Positions 52,936 through 61,612 of a stretch of 64,000 nucleotides of DNA are shown piece by piece. Every line of letters starts with the position of its first letter. Position 1 is the stretch's first letter. The notes under the pieces were generated by a model, which searched no databases, had not been told where the DNA came from, and worked only from the letters and a program-made list of their open reading frames with translations. The stretch comes from Deltaproteobacteria bacterium HGW-Deltaproteobacteria-6 (GTDB lineage Bacteria; Desulfobacterota; Syntrophia; Syntrophales; Smithellaceae): contig PHAT01000002.1 in assembly GCA_002840435.1 (NCBI GenBank), positions 476,597 to 540,596 of the forward strand, in the 5' to 3' direction. Made by a program: the position numbers and the translations under genes.

Positions 52936-53762
52936 TGAATTTACTGGATATCGTGAGTTATGGATTTGTTCAACGGGCGATGGTTGCCGGCATGCTGATT
53001 GCCGCTGTTTCAGCAATGCTGGGAATGTTTCTTGTTCTGCGCCGTTTTTCTTTAATAGGCGACGGCCTTGCCCATACCACCTTCGGCAGCGTTGCCGTTG
53101 TGCTTTTAATCGGCATCAGTCCCCTTTATGTCACTCTTGCGGCACTGCCGCTGGTGATGGTTTCGTCCCTGGCGATTTACAAGTTAACTTCCTCACGAAA
53201 GATTCATGCGGATGCGGCCATCGGCATTATTTCTTCGCTGGGAATTGCGTCCGGTATTGTCCTGGCCAGCCTGTCCGGAGGATTCAATGTTGATTTGTTC
53301 AGTTATCTTTTTGGAAATATTCTAACCGTGAATAATACGGAACTGCTCCTTTCTTTCATCGTTTTTCTGATTGTCGTGGCGGTGGTCATTTATTTCTACG
53401 ACGATTTGTTCGCGGTGACTTTCGATCAGGAACTGGCTCAAAGTATGGGCATCAAAACCGGGAGAATTAACGTCATTCTCTTTCTGATGACGGCCGTTGC
53501 CGCCGTTCTGGCCATGAAAGTCGCCGGCATTATGCTGGTTTCAGCCCTGCTGATTCTGCCAGCGCTCACCGCGCTGCAGATGTCCGTCAGTTTCCGGACG
53601 ACGATGATTGCTGCGGTCAGCTTTTCAATCGCGGCGGTGGTTTGCGGAATTGGTTTTGCTTTTTTACTGAATTTACCGGCGGGCGCAATGATTGTCCTGT
53701 TTAATATCTGTTTCCTCCTACTGGTTTTCGCGGCTAAAAGGCTCTCTCACCTGCGGAGGTGA
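52935..53762 (+). CDS. znuB: Zinc ABC transporter, permease
   Basis: A 275-residue membrane permease of the ABC-3 family with about eight membrane segments. Conserved pieces include RRFSLIGDGLAHTTFGSVAV near residue 38, FDQELAQSMGIKTGRINVIL and KVAGIMLVSALLILPALTAL. It forms the channel for zinc in the ZnuABC importer. Confidence 0.95.
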   Translation: MNLLDIVSYGFVQRAMVAGMLIAAVSAMLGMFLVLRRFSLIGDGLAHTTFGSVAVVLLIGISPLYVTLAALPLVMVSSLAIYKLTSSRKIHADAAIGIISSLGIASGIVLASLSGGFNVDLFSYLFGNILTVNNTELLLSFIVFLIVVAVVIYFYDDLFAVTFDQELAQSMGIKTGRINVILFLMTAVAAVLAMKVAGIMLVSALLILPALTALQMSVSFRTTMIAAVSFSIAAVVCGIGFAFLLNLPAGAMIVLFNICFLLLVFAAKRLSHLRR

Positions 53763-53768
53763 AGTACG

Positions 53769-54713
53769 ATGTCGGTCATTAAAATTATTGCGACAGTTCC
53801 CAATCTGCTTTTTATTGCCGCTATGGTGATGGGTCTTTATCTGCCTCAGGCCGGACCCGTGGCTGATATTCTGATCCTGCCGGCATTGATGATTACGCTC
53901 ACGGTAACTTTGCTTCGTTTTCCCGGCGGCTTTTTTAAAAAGCCCAGAGAACTTCTTTCCGGGGCGCTCCTGGGCAACCTGATGAATTATCTGGTTTTGG
54001 GAAACCTGATCATCCTTGGAAGCATCTTTCTGATCCGCGATGAAAAATTCTGGACAGGTCTTGTTCTGATCGCTGCCGTTCCTCCCGCTGTGGCGATTCT
54101 TCCTTTGAGCGATAAAACAGGAGGGGATAAGATGCTGACGCTGGCTGGCTTTGCCGGGTCTTATGTCGGTGCGCTCATTTTGACGCCGCTGATTGGAGTC
54201 GCTTTCCTCAAGTATATACCTATTCACTACACCAAACTCATTATTCTGTTTGTGGCGTTAATCCTGCTGCCGCTCATCCTGTCGCGTCTTGCCGTTGATC
54301 GGGATTGGGAGGCAAAGATTCATCGTTATGAGGGAATCATCTCCGACGGCTGCTTTTTTGTTGTATTTTATGCTCTGGCCGCCGGTAACGCCCTCATGAT
54401 CAGGCAGTGGCCTTTGGAAATCCTCTTAATTTTCCTTCTGGCGTTTGCGGTCGTTTTTTTAATCACGTTTGTTCTAATGCTGATCGGCAGGTTTCATAAA
54501 GTTTCTTATTCAACCATTTCATCGCTGCTGCTTTTGGGAACCATGAAAAATTACGGTCTGGCCGGCGGCATTGCTCTGTATATTTTTAACCATGAAGCCG
54601 CCTTGCCTGCTTTAATTTTTTCCGTCGTCATGTTTATTAATATGATCTGGCTGAAATACAGAGCGCGCAACGTTGCTTCATTGCCGGCATCGGAGCAGAC
54701 GCCTTCCAGCTGA
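53769..54713 (+). CDS. BASS-like (SBF superfamily) membrane transporter
   Basis: A 314-residue protein with about ten hydrophobic segments. VLIAAVPPAVAILPLSDKTG and MLTLAGFAGSYVGALILTPL resemble the sodium-binding crossover region of the bile acid:sodium symporter superfamily. It begins six bases after the znuB stop with a GGAGG site inside the znuB end, so it is co-transcribed with the zinc uptake operon. The substrate is not evident; a link with metal or organic anion balance is inferred only from neighbourhood. Confidence 0.65.
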   Translation: MSVIKIIATVPNLLFIAAMVMGLYLPQAGPVADILILPALMITLTVTLLRFPGGFFKKPRELLSGALLGNLMNYLVLGNLIILGSIFLIRDEKFWTGLVLIAAVPPAVAILPLSDKTGGDKMLTLAGFAGSYVGALILTPLIGVAFLKYIPIHYTKLIILFVALILLPLILSRLAVDRDWEAKIHRYEGIISDGCFFVVFYALAAGNALMIRQWPLEILLIFLLAFAVVFLITFVLMLIGRFHKVSYSTISSLLLLGTMKNYGLAGGIALYIFNHEAALPALIFSVVMFINMIWLKYRARNVASLPASEQTPSS

Positions 54714-54716
54714 TAT

Positions 54717-54744
54717 TTGACAAAGTAAATAGGCTGCCTATACT
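54717..54744 (+). promoter_or_regulatory. Sigma-70 promoter for sodB
   Basis: TTGACA at 54717-54722 and TATACT at 54739-54744 with a 16-base spacer, about 33 bases before the sodB ATG. The -35 box is perfect. Confidence 0.7.
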
Positions 54745-54777
54745 AATTGCTAATACTAACGGAAAGGAGAAATAAGC

Positions 54778-55371
54778 ATGGCGATAAACTTACCGGAACT
54801 ACCTTACGCGAAAGATGCGCTGGCCCCTTATATCAGCGCGAATACCTTGGATTTTCATTATGGCAAACATCACAAAACATATGTGGATAACTTAAACAAA
54901 TTGATTGCTGGAACGGATTTGGAAGGCAAATCCCTTGAGGAAATTATTAAAATTGCCGCCAAAGATCCGGCCAAAGCGGGTATCTTCAACAACGCCGCTC
55001 AGGTCTGGAATCATTCGTTCTACTGGAAATGCCTGAAGCCGCAGGGAGGCGGGGCGCCCACGGGAGCTATTGCTTCCAAAATTAATGCCACTTTCGGTAG
55101 TTACGACAAATTTGTCGAGGAAATGAAGAATGCCGGTGTCACACAGTTCGGAAGCGGTTGGGCATGGCTGGTCCTGGACGGCAGCGATTTGAAGATTACC
55201 AAAACGCCGAATGCTGACACACCGCTTGCCCACGGACAGAAGGCTCTTCTCACCATCGATGTCTGGGAACATGCTTATTATCTTGATTATCAGAATCGAA
55301 GACCGGATTATCTCGCAGCGGTCATTCAGAACCTGATTAACTGGGATTTTGTTAATGCTAATCTGGGTTGA
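54778..55371 (+). CDS. sodB: Iron-type superoxide dismutase
   Basis: A 197-residue Fe/Mn superoxide dismutase. Metal ligands are His in LDFHYGKHHKTYVDNL, His in NNAAQVWNHSFYW, and Asp and His in TIDVWEHAYYLDYQNRR. The glutamine in NNAAQVWNH is the mark of the iron-using form. AAAGGAG precedes the ATG and a good promoter lies upstream. The enzyme removes superoxide in the cytoplasm and complements the flavodiiron/rubrerythrin set elsewhere in the window. Confidence 0.96.
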   Translation: MAINLPELPYAKDALAPYISANTLDFHYGKHHKTYVDNLNKLIAGTDLEGKSLEEIIKIAAKDPAKAGIFNNAAQVWNHSFYWKCLKPQGGGAPTGAIASKINATFGSYDKFVEEMKNAGVTQFGSGWAWLVLDGSDLKITKTPNADTPLAHGQKALLTIDVWEHAYYLDYQNRRPDYLAAVIQNLINWDFVNANLG

Positions 55372-55431
55372 AATCCGGGCAACAGCAGTTACGGCCTTGA
55401 CCGCTACGGTCAGTTTGATTGAAAGGAAGAT

Positions 55432-55475
55432 GAAAAAATAAAAAGAAGGGGACCTGATACCAGGTCCCCTTCTTC
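55432..55475. terminator. Bidirectional terminator between sodB and the IHF-like gene
   Basis: GAAGGGGACCTG pairs perfectly with CAGGTCCCCTTC over 12 bases around ATAC. T-rich sequence follows on the minus strand (TTTTTATTTTTT) and A-rich sequence precedes it on the plus strand. The two genes converge here, so it can serve both. Confidence 0.85.
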
Positions 55476-55502
55476 AATATATAACAAACACTTGCAGGAT
55501 TA

Positions 55503-55784
55503 CTATTTCTTCTTATCGACTCTGTCTTTAAGCTCTTTACCTACCTTGAAAAAGGGCAGTTTTTTGGGTTCAACTTTAATTTTTGTTCCGGTTTTAGGAT
55601 TTCTTCCCGTGTAGGAGCCATATTCTTTAACGACAAAGCTGCCGAAACCCCTGATTTCGATGCGACCGCCGTTTTTTAGTTCATCGGTAAAACCTTTGAA
55701 AACAAGGTTAACAACATCAATTGCTTTTTTTTCCGTTAAATTTAGCTTCTTGCTCAAAGCTTCAATAAGACCGGATTTGTTCAT
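55503..55784 (-). CDS. HU/IHF-family DNA-bending protein
   Basis: A 93-residue histone-like protein. MNKSGLIEALSKKLNLTEKK, IEIRGFGSFVVKEYG and the DNA-binding arm YTGRNPKTGTKIKVEPKK are clear. The RGFGSF and GRNPKTG elements resemble integration host factor more than classical HU. AAGGAGG precedes the ATG. A second HU gene is present at 59207-59479, so the two may have different partners or sites. Confidence 0.92.
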   Translation of the reverse strand: MNKSGLIEALSKKLNLTEKKAIDVVNLVFKGFTDELKNGGRIEIRGFGSFVVKEYGSYTGRNPKTGTKIKVEPKKLPFFKVGKELKDRVDKKK

Positions 55785-55837
55785 AGAGCCTCCTTAAGAC
55801 TATTTACAGCACGAATCGCCTGATATTATGATGCTGC

Positions 55838-56620
55838 TCATCTTGCACGTTGGCGACTATTATTTATTTTTAAACGATTGTCAAGAATATTTTTAGCTTT
55901 TTGCGCCGTTTCCTGGAGCAACTGATTGATTTCCCGGCTGGTTAAATCCCGCCAATGGCCTTCCTTTAATCCCGTCAAAGTGATATTGCCGATGGATTCA
56001 CGCACCAGACGGGCCACCTGATGACCGGCAGCCTCAAAACCTCTGCGAATGACCCTGTTTTTTCCTTCACGAAGCATCAGGCTGAGCCAGGTGCTTTTGT
56101 CATTGATCTTCTCAACCTTCAAATTTTCCGGTTTGAATATCCCATCCGGCAATTTAACACCATTGGCGATTTGTTTTAATTCTTCCCTGCTTAAGCGTCC
56201 CGAGATCTTCACCCGGTAGGTTTTGGGCACCTGAAAACGCGGATGCTGTATTTTTTGGGCAAAATCCCCGTCATTGGTCAAAAGCAGCAATCCCGACGAC
56301 TCGTAATCCAGTCTGCCGATAGGATAGACCCTTTCCGGAACATCCCGGACGAGATCGACAACCGTCGGTCTGTTTTGCGGATCGGACATGGTCGTTACAT
56401 ATTCCGCCGGTTTATGTAAAGCGATGTAATAAAGAGTTTTTTCAAAGGAAATGGTATTGCCGTCCACCCGGATCACGTCCTGTTGGGGATCGGCTTTCAC
56501 GCCCAGTTCGGTCACCACCTTTCCATTGACGCTTACCCTTCCTGTGGTGATCAATACTTCGACATGACGGCGCGAGTCAATGCCGGCGGCGGCGATAATT
56601 TTCTGCAGACGTTCTTTCAT
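55838..56620 (-). CDS. rluB: 23S rRNA pseudouridine synthase, RluB type
   Basis: A 260-residue RsuA/RluB family enzyme. An S4 domain (residues 1-60, RLQKIIAAAGIDSRRHVEVL) is followed by the catalytic domain with VYPIGRLDYESSGLLLLTND (catalytic Asp in RLD), PKTYRVKISG and LREGKNRVIRRGFEAAGH. It modifies helix 89 of 23S rRNA. Its ATG overlaps the scpB stop codon; the gene order trpS-scpA-scpB-rluB is common. Confidence 0.94.
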   Translation of the reverse strand: MKERLQKIIAAAGIDSRRHVEVLITTGRVSVNGKVVTELGVKADPQQDVIRVDGNTISFEKTLYYIALHKPAEYVTTMSDPQNRPTVVDLVRDVPERVYPIGRLDYESSGLLLLTNDGDFAQKIQHPRFQVPKTYRVKISGRLSREELKQIANGVKLPDGIFKPENLKVEKINDKSTWLSLMLREGKNRVIRRGFEAAGHQVARLVRESIGNITLTGLKEGHWRDLTSREINQLLQETAQKAKNILDNRLKINNSRQRAR

Positions 56621-57354
56621 GAATTGATGTCATCCTCGAGAGTTTCCTGCGTGAAAGATTCATGCTCCGGCGTTTCCCGGACGGGAACGCTTTCCACAGC
56701 ACTTTCTTCGGCGCGCTCCTCAATGGTTTCCTCTATGGTTTCTACCGCACGCTCCTCAGCCGTTTCCAGGGCGCGTTCTTCAGCACTTTCCTCAGCACGT
56801 TCCTCGGCCGTTTCCAGATCGAGGATTCCCTGCTGTTCGGTAATTTCTTTTAACTCTCTCATGGTCGGCAGGTCCGCCAGTTCCCTGAGGTTGAATACTT
56901 CCAGAAATTTTTTGGTGGTTCCGTAAATAATGGGTTTGCCCGGAACGTCTTTGCGTCCCACAATACGAATTAACTTCTTTTCCAGAAGGCCTCTGAGGGG
57001 TGCGCTGGCATCGACGCCGCGGACCGTTTCAATTTCCGCTTTCACAATCGGTTGCCGGTAGGCCACAATGGCCAGCGTTTCCAGCGCCGCCGGAGAGAGT
57101 GTCGCGGGTTTGGTGCCTTTGAGTTTTTTCACCCAGACAGACATTTCCGTTCGGGTGCGGAACTGAAAACCGCCCGCAACTTCCTGCACGCTTATTCCGC
57201 TTTGGCGTTCTTCATATCCGGCAATCAGCCGATCGAGCGCGTCTTGAACTTCTGTTTTGTCCACGCCGTCCAGGACGGCGCAGATTTTTTCCAGCGGAAG
57301 CGGCGATTCGGACGCCAGAATTAATGCTTCAATAATGGCCGAAATATTTTCCAT
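56617..57354 (-). CDS. scpB: Segregation and condensation protein B
   Basis: A 245-residue winged-helix protein that joins ScpA and SMC in the condensin complex. The core (about 1-165) has IIEALILASESPLPLEKI, LSPAALETLAIVAYRQPIVK, IETVRGVDASAPLRGLLEKK and IYGTTKKFLEVFNL. The C-terminal 70 residues are an unusual glutamate-rich tandem repeat, listed separately. The start at 57354 has GGAG upstream and lies one base after the scpA stop. Confidence 0.93.
   Translation of the reverse strand: MENISAIIEALILASESPLPLEKICAVLDGVDKTEVQDALDRLIAGYEERQSGISVQEVAGGFQFRTRTEMSVWVKKLKGTKPATLSPAALETLAIVAYRQPIVKAEIETVRGVDASAPLRGLLEKKLIRIVGRKDVPGKPIIYGTTKKFLEVFNLRELADLPTMRELKEITEQQGILDLETAEERAEESAEERALETAEERAVETIEETIEERAEESAVESVPVRETPEHESFTQETLEDDINS
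56698..56817 (-). repeat. scpB: Coding tandem repeats in the scpB tail
   Basis: The scpB C-terminus is built from imperfect copies of the heptad-like unit E-(S/T)-A-E-E-R-A, for example ETAEERA, ESAEERA, ETAEERA, with degenerate copies ETIEE. At DNA level the copies have similar 21-30 base units, so slippage could change their number. Confidence 0.7.
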
Positions 57355-57355
57355 T

Positions 57356-58099
57356 TTAAGACTCCACGGCCGGGAATATTCGAATGACACCGAACGCCGC
57401 CGTCTGATAAGCTTTGATCATCTTGAGCTTGATGAGTTCGAGCACGGCCAGAAATGTGTAAACGACCCGGCGGCGATCTTTTCTTTCTCCCAGCAATTCT
57501 TCAAAGGTAAGATTTTTTTCGAGCGTCAGGCGCTCCATGACATCATTGATAATATCCGTCAGCGACAGCTTTTCCAGATCAATCTCCAGCAGCTCTTTTT
57601 TATCCAGGCGTGAAACAAGGTGGTGAAAAGCTTCAATCAATTCAAAAATACTCACTTCAATCAGTTCATCTTCATCCGCTGCCTTTTTTGTTTCCTCAGG
57701 CAGGGCAGCCGACCGTTTAAACACGTCCCGTTCCAGGAGCGGTCGATGTGACAACTCCGTGGCGGCTTCCTTGAACGTCTGGTATTCCAGCAGCTGGCGG
57801 ACCAGTTCGGCGCGCGGATCGTCTTCCAGATCTTCTGCGGTTGGTTCTTCCGGCACAGGCAACAAGAGGCGGGATTTGATATGAATCAGGGTGGAAGCCA
57901 TGACCAGATATTCACCCGCCAGGTCCAGATTCAGCGATTTAATAATGTTCAGATATTCAAGATACTGCTGGGTGATCAAAGCGACCGGAATATTATAAAT
58001 ATCGATTTCATTTTTTTTGATCAGATACAACAGCAGATCCAGCGGACCCTCAAAAATATCCAGTTTGATTGCGTAATCTGTTGTCTGTTCTTCGGTCAT
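57356..58099 (-). CDS. scpA: Segregation and condensation protein A
   Basis: A 247-residue kleisin of the bacterial condensin. FEGPLDLLLYLIKKNEIDIYN, LVMASTLIHIKSRLLLP and the C-terminal winged helix with VVYTFLAVLELIKLKMI are characteristic. It lies between trpS and scpB, one base before scpB. It bridges SMC heads during chromosome segregation. Confidence 0.95.
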   Translation of the reverse strand: MTEEQTTDYAIKLDIFEGPLDLLLYLIKKNEIDIYNIPVALITQQYLEYLNIIKSLNLDLAGEYLVMASTLIHIKSRLLLPVPEEPTAEDLEDDPRAELVRQLLEYQTFKEAATELSHRPLLERDVFKRSAALPEETKKAADEDELIEVSIFELIEAFHHLVSRLDKKELLEIDLEKLSLTDIINDVMERLTLEKNLTFEELLGERKDRRRVVYTFLAVLELIKLKMIKAYQTAAFGVIRIFPAVES

Positions 58100-58108
58100 A
58101 TAATATCT

Positions 58109-59101
58109 TTAAATTTTGATGGCTTCACGAACTTCTGCCATGGTCTCGCGGGCTATTTGGGTTGCCCGGTTGTTGCCGTCCGCGATGATGTCATGAATTT
58201 CCTGTAAATGGTTCAGATAATAATCCATGCGTTCATGAACAGGCGCCAGTGCCTCTTCGATGCGCGCCGCCAGCTTTTTTTTGCAGTCGATACAGCCGAT
58301 ATCGGCAACGCGGCAGGCTTTATTGATTTCAGACACGGTTTCTCCGGAAGAGTATAATCCATGAAAAGTGAAGACATTGCAGATATCGGGGTTGCCCGGA
58401 TCTTTTTTTCTCATCCGCTGCGGATCGGTAAACATGGAGGCGATCTTCTGGGAAAGCTCTTTGCCCCGGTCGGACATATAAATGGAATTATCGTAGGATT
58501 TGCTCATTTTCCGGCCGTCGATGCCCAGCAATTTCGGTACACTGGTCAGGAGCGGTTCCGGAACGGGGAAAACTTCTTTTTGATAGATGAAATTAAACCG
58601 TCTGGCGATTTCGCGGGTTAATTCAACATGCGGCAACTGGTCAACACCGACCGGCACGCCGTAGGCTTTGTACATGATAATATCGGCTGCCTGCAGGACC
58701 GGATAGCCCAGGAAACCGAAGGTGGATAAGTCTTTGGAGGTCAGCTCCGCCTGCATTTCTTTATACGTGGGGTTGCGCTGCAGCCAGGCCAGCGGTGTAA
58801 TCATGGAAAGCAGTAAAAACAATTCGGCGTGTTCCTTCACCGCCGATTGAACAAACAGCGTACTTTTAGCCGGGTCAAGACCGGCGGCCAGCCAGTCAAT
58901 GACCATGTTCACGCCATTATCTTTGATCGATTCCGTGGACGCGTATTCACTGGTGATCGCATGCCAGTCCGCCACGAAGTAAAAGCAATCATAGTTACCG
59001 CTGTTCTGCAGTTCAACCCAGTTTCCCAAAGCCCCGTGTAAATTTCCCAAATGCAGACGGCCGGTGGGGCGCATCCCGCTGAGAATCCTTTTGAGTGCCA
59101 A
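58109..59101 (-). CDS. trpS: Tryptophanyl-tRNA synthetase
   Basis: A 330-residue class I synthetase. The HIGH-type motif is GRLHLGNLHGALGNW and the KMSKS motif is GRKMSKSYDNS. GVPVGVDQLPHVELTREIAR is also typical. The start is TTG at 59101 with AAGGAG eight bases upstream, and the resulting N-terminus ALKRILSGMRPTG matches the family. It charges tRNA-Trp with tryptophan. Confidence 0.96.
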   Translation of the reverse strand: MALKRILSGMRPTGRLHLGNLHGALGNWVELQNSGNYDCFYFVADWHAITSEYASTESIKDNGVNMVIDWLAAGLDPAKSTLFVQSAVKEHAELFLLLSMITPLAWLQRNPTYKEMQAELTSKDLSTFGFLGYPVLQAADIIMYKAYGVPVGVDQLPHVELTREIARRFNFIYQKEVFPVPEPLLTSVPKLLGIDGRKMSKSYDNSIYMSDRGKELSQKIASMFTDPQRMRKKDPGNPDICNVFTFHGLYSSGETVSEINKACRVADIGCIDCKKKLAARIEEALAPVHERMDYYLNHLQEIHDIIADGNNRATQIARETMAEVREAIKI

Positions 59102-59206
59102 AACAAAAACTCCTTACAATTTGATGGATGGATAAATACACTAAGGCCTCCGATTGTCAAATAAATAATGCGGAGGCCCTAGTTGAGATAAAAGCTTAAA
59201 AAATAA

Positions 59207-59479
59207 CTATTTCACTTTGTCGGCCAGAGTCTTGCCAGCCTTGAATTTCACGACTTTCTTTGCGGCGATTTTGATCGCTTTGCCGGTTTGAGGATTTCTG
59301 CCCGTTCTTGCTTTTCTTTTGACGACGGAGAACGTTCCAAATCCCACCAGACCCAGTTTGCCAGCCTTTTTAAGTTCTTTGGTGACTGCTCCGATGTAGG
59401 CTTCCAGCGCAACTCCTGCTGCTGCTTTGGTAATGCCTGCTTCATCCGCCATAACTCCGATCAATTCTGCTTTCGTCAT
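59207..59479 (-). CDS. hup: HU-family DNA-binding protein
   Basis: A 90-residue histone-like protein. MTKAELIGVMADEAGITKAA, LVGFGTFSVVKRKAR and GRNPQTGKAIKIAAKKVVKF are diagnostic of HU. GGGAGGGG precedes the ATG. It compacts and bends DNA non-specifically. Confidence 0.95.
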   Translation of the reverse strand: MTKAELIGVMADEAGITKAAAGVALEAYIGAVTKELKKAGKLGLVGFGTFSVVKRKARTGRNPQTGKAIKIAAKKVVKFKAGKTLADKVK

Positions 59480-59965
59480 TCTCTTGCCCCTCCCTTTTGT
59501 GAAATTAGATGTTTATTTGATAACATTACGACCTGCAACGGCCATGATCCAGTTCCAATTTTATAACCTTGTATCTGGTTTTTCTTACAACCGTCACGGA
59601 CCTGATTTTCAGAACCAGCGCCCGATACATCAATTCAATTTATTGGATCCTGCTTGTTTACTCGTTTGACGAAGCGACCAGTGCTTCAAAGTCGCGCTAC
59701 GACTAACACAAAAAAAAACAACAATCAAGAAAAAAGTAACCGCATGTCAGCTGCGCGAAAGCGATTTCAGCCGCTGAACCGCTGCCATCCGCCACGAAAA
59801 AACAGTAGACAGAAAATTATTTCAAGACGGACTTTTGATCAAAGCAGTCCTCTTTGACAAGCATTGTGCCATATGTTAGTAATCCGCACATCTCATATGC
59901 GGCTGCAATAGATGTGACATGACCGGCAGCGTGATCCTGATTAATCTGGTTGGAAATAAGGGCGG
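59480..59965. other. Gene-free stretch, start of a scarred region
   Basis: About 490 bases beyond the hup start. It contains the hup promoter region and AT-rich sequence with an A-run near 59710. No frame with a ribosome site or a recognised motif was found. It is the left part of a 1.2 kb stretch (59480-60691) that holds only gene remnants. Confidence 0.5.
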
Positions 59966-60114
59966 AAGCGCGAAGAAAAGCTCAAAGGCTTTGCGGCGAG
60001 TGCCAGTACAAAATCGTTTGCGGCGGCTGCCGCGGCCGCGCCCACGCATACAGCGGTGACTACCTGGCCGAAGATCCCCGCTGTTTCATCCGGGAGAGAG
60101 AAAAAAGTCAGTAA
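59966..60114 (+). pseudogene. Remnant of a radical-SAM protein (SPASM, AhbD/NirJ-like C-terminus)
   Basis: From 59992 the plus strand reads [20 protein letters not shown], then [12 protein letters not shown] and a stop at 60112-60114. The cysteine spacing CxxC(x5)CxxC...C and the GGCRxRA and GDxLAEDPxC elements are those of the C-terminal iron-sulfur domain of AhbD/NirJ-type heme-modifying radical SAM enzymes. Just upstream, EEKLKG is found in another frame, two bases instead of three before the cysteine codon, so the join is shifted by one base. No catalytic CxxxCxxC region is present upstream. It is a 3' relic of a lost gene. Confidence 0.7.
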
Positions 60115-60337
60115 GCCAGATATGCCCTGATCTCACAGAATCTGCGTTCCTTGAGATGATATATTTTCAACATCTTTGGTGAGTTCATAAAAAGATGTTG
60201 ACAAATAAAAACTGCAAGATTATAAAATCCCATCTCCAAAAAATCGATTCAAATATTTTTTAAAAACATTAACAGACTTTCCGACCGAAACGTCTAAGCT
60301 GCCTTTATGCTTATGAACTGTTTAGACGGGAGAATAG

Positions 60338-60471
60338 AATTCGTCAGCAAGCTTAGTATTAGCAGTGTGCTGCTTATTTTATTAATGTGAGCCAAAATGC
60401 GGCTTGACCCCATATGCCTTAATGGGAGTCAAGCGCATTGGGGTTTTCTATGCCGAGTTAGCCTGACGAAT
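60338..60471 (+). ncRNA. Candidate structured RNA of unknown kind
   Basis: ATTCGTCAG at 60338-60346 is the exact complement of CTGACGAAT at 60463-60471, giving a nine-base closing helix over about 115 bases. Inside are a small hairpin (CAGCA...TGCTG near 60345-60373) and a long one (TGCGGCTTGAC with GTCAAGCGCA, 60398-60437), with the inner CCAT/ATGG pairing. The pattern resembles a folded RNA, but no known family is recognised and no conservation test was possible. Confidence 0.3.
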
Positions 60472-60605
60472 AGGGATAAGCGCTTCTAGTATGGGATACA
60501 TCGCTGAAATGGACAAGCTGATCGCACAAGAAAACGGTTATCAGTTATTGGAATAAGGGTAACTTTGTATTTTGGGGGTGTTTCCTAGAACTTCCGAGCA
60601 GCTTG

Positions 60606-60695
60606 GGTGGTTTGTTTGATGCCCGAAAGCTTGTCATACTTGAAAGTATTTTTGGGCAGGACTTTGCAAAGTATATTCTAAGGAGGGTGGCGTGA
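60606..60695 (+). pseudogene. Fragment of an RTX-protein gene
   Basis: The frame reads [20 protein letters not shown] and ends [13 protein letters not shown] at 60693-60695. The same block occurs in the intact RTX gene at 63352-63413 ([20 protein letters not shown]). By hand count 51 of 62 bases are identical between 60606-60667 and 63352-63413. The flanks do not match. It is therefore a broken copy of the RTX gene or of a close relative, ending inside the ribosome-binding region of the next gene. Confidence 0.75.
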
Positions 60696-61612
60696 GGAAT
60701 AATTGTCTTAGAAATAATGATCTGAACCGTATTTGCATTTTAGCAATTGTAATTCTGACACTGTTTTTAACAGCTTTATCCACATTGGCGGCGGAGAAGC
60801 CGGTAAATGTTCAAGGTGATAAAACACAGCAAGTGAAGTATCCACCGTATCCTGATGTGTGGGGATATGAATTCCCCTGGCCTGCTGAAAATGACAGATT
60901 TTCTCATATACGTGTGACGCGAATGGATGACGGAGATATATTTGTCACATATGTCAAAAAGACTATTATATCTAAAATTAGAAGCAATTATATTTGGAGT
61001 TTTCAATTTAGTGGGATCCAGTTTTTTTCAGGTCATAAAAAAGATTTTACTGAAAAAGAATACAATGGATTTTGGGGGCAACATAGGAAAGGTTTTGAGA
61101 GGATTTCTAGAGAGATGCAGATAATTTTTGAGGATAAAAGCATTATTAAAAGGGTGTCAAAAGATTATGGCAAACCTGATGCAGACCGTCTACTTAGAAC
61201 TTATATCACGAAAGAAGATAAAGATGGCAATATAATCTGGCGTAAGAACATTATCTACATGCCTGTAAAACCGCTGAGGAAGGAATTGCGCCATGACCCG
61301 GTTGATGACCGAAATGATGCCTTAAAAAATAAATATTTAACAAAAAGAGTTGTCGATGTTTTCCCTATGTTTGTTCCGCTACAGGATTATACATTTTTGC
61401 TTTATGATATGGAGGGAAATTTCATTATACGTCTTGACAAGGATCTCAAGACAAAAAATGGTTTAATGAATAGCAGAATATTTCTCATTGACAGCGAAAT
61501 TGTAGAAAAGATCGAAGACAAGTTGAACGACGATGAAAAGTATAACGACCAGACTATCAATGATGCGCTTTACAATTATATCCTGAACTTTAGAAAGGAT
61601 GGTGGAAGATGA
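60692..61612 (+). CDS. Secreted protein of unknown function, partner of the RTX gene
   Basis: A 306-residue protein beginning at GTG, with AAGGAGG seven bases upstream. Residues 10-34 form a signal peptide ([20 protein letters not shown]). The mature part begins with [15 protein letters not shown], a proline/aromatic block, and is rich in charged and aromatic residues, with no cysteines and no membrane segment. Its stop overlaps the ATG of the RTX gene (ATGA), so the two are translationally coupled. A role as accessory, chaperone or immunity-type partner of the RTX protein is inferred from this coupling only. Confidence 0.75.
   Translation: MRNNCLRNNDLNRICILAIVILTLFLTALSTLAAEKPVNVQGDKTQQVKYPPYPDVWGYEFPWPAENDRFSHIRVTRMDDGDIFVTYVKKTIISKIRSNYIWSFQFSGIQFFSGHKKDFTEKEYNGFWGQHRKGFERISREMQIIFEDKSIIKRVSKDYGKPDADRLLRTYITKEDKDGNIIWRKNIIYMPVKPLRKELRHDPVDDRNDALKNKYLTKRVVDVFPMFVPLQDYTFLLYDMEGNFIIRLDKDLKTKNGLMNSRIFLIDSEIVEKIEDKLNDDEKYNDQTINDALYNYILNFRKDGGR

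Noticed and set aside
60390..60470. Possible integron attC-like palindrome
   Set aside because: No matching core sites at both ends and no integron integrase or cassette array in the window.
60494..60559. A 21-codon mini frame (MGYIAEMDKLIAQENGYQLL)
   Set aside because: Short, no clear ribosome site and no recognisable family; it may be part of a lost gene but cannot be supported.
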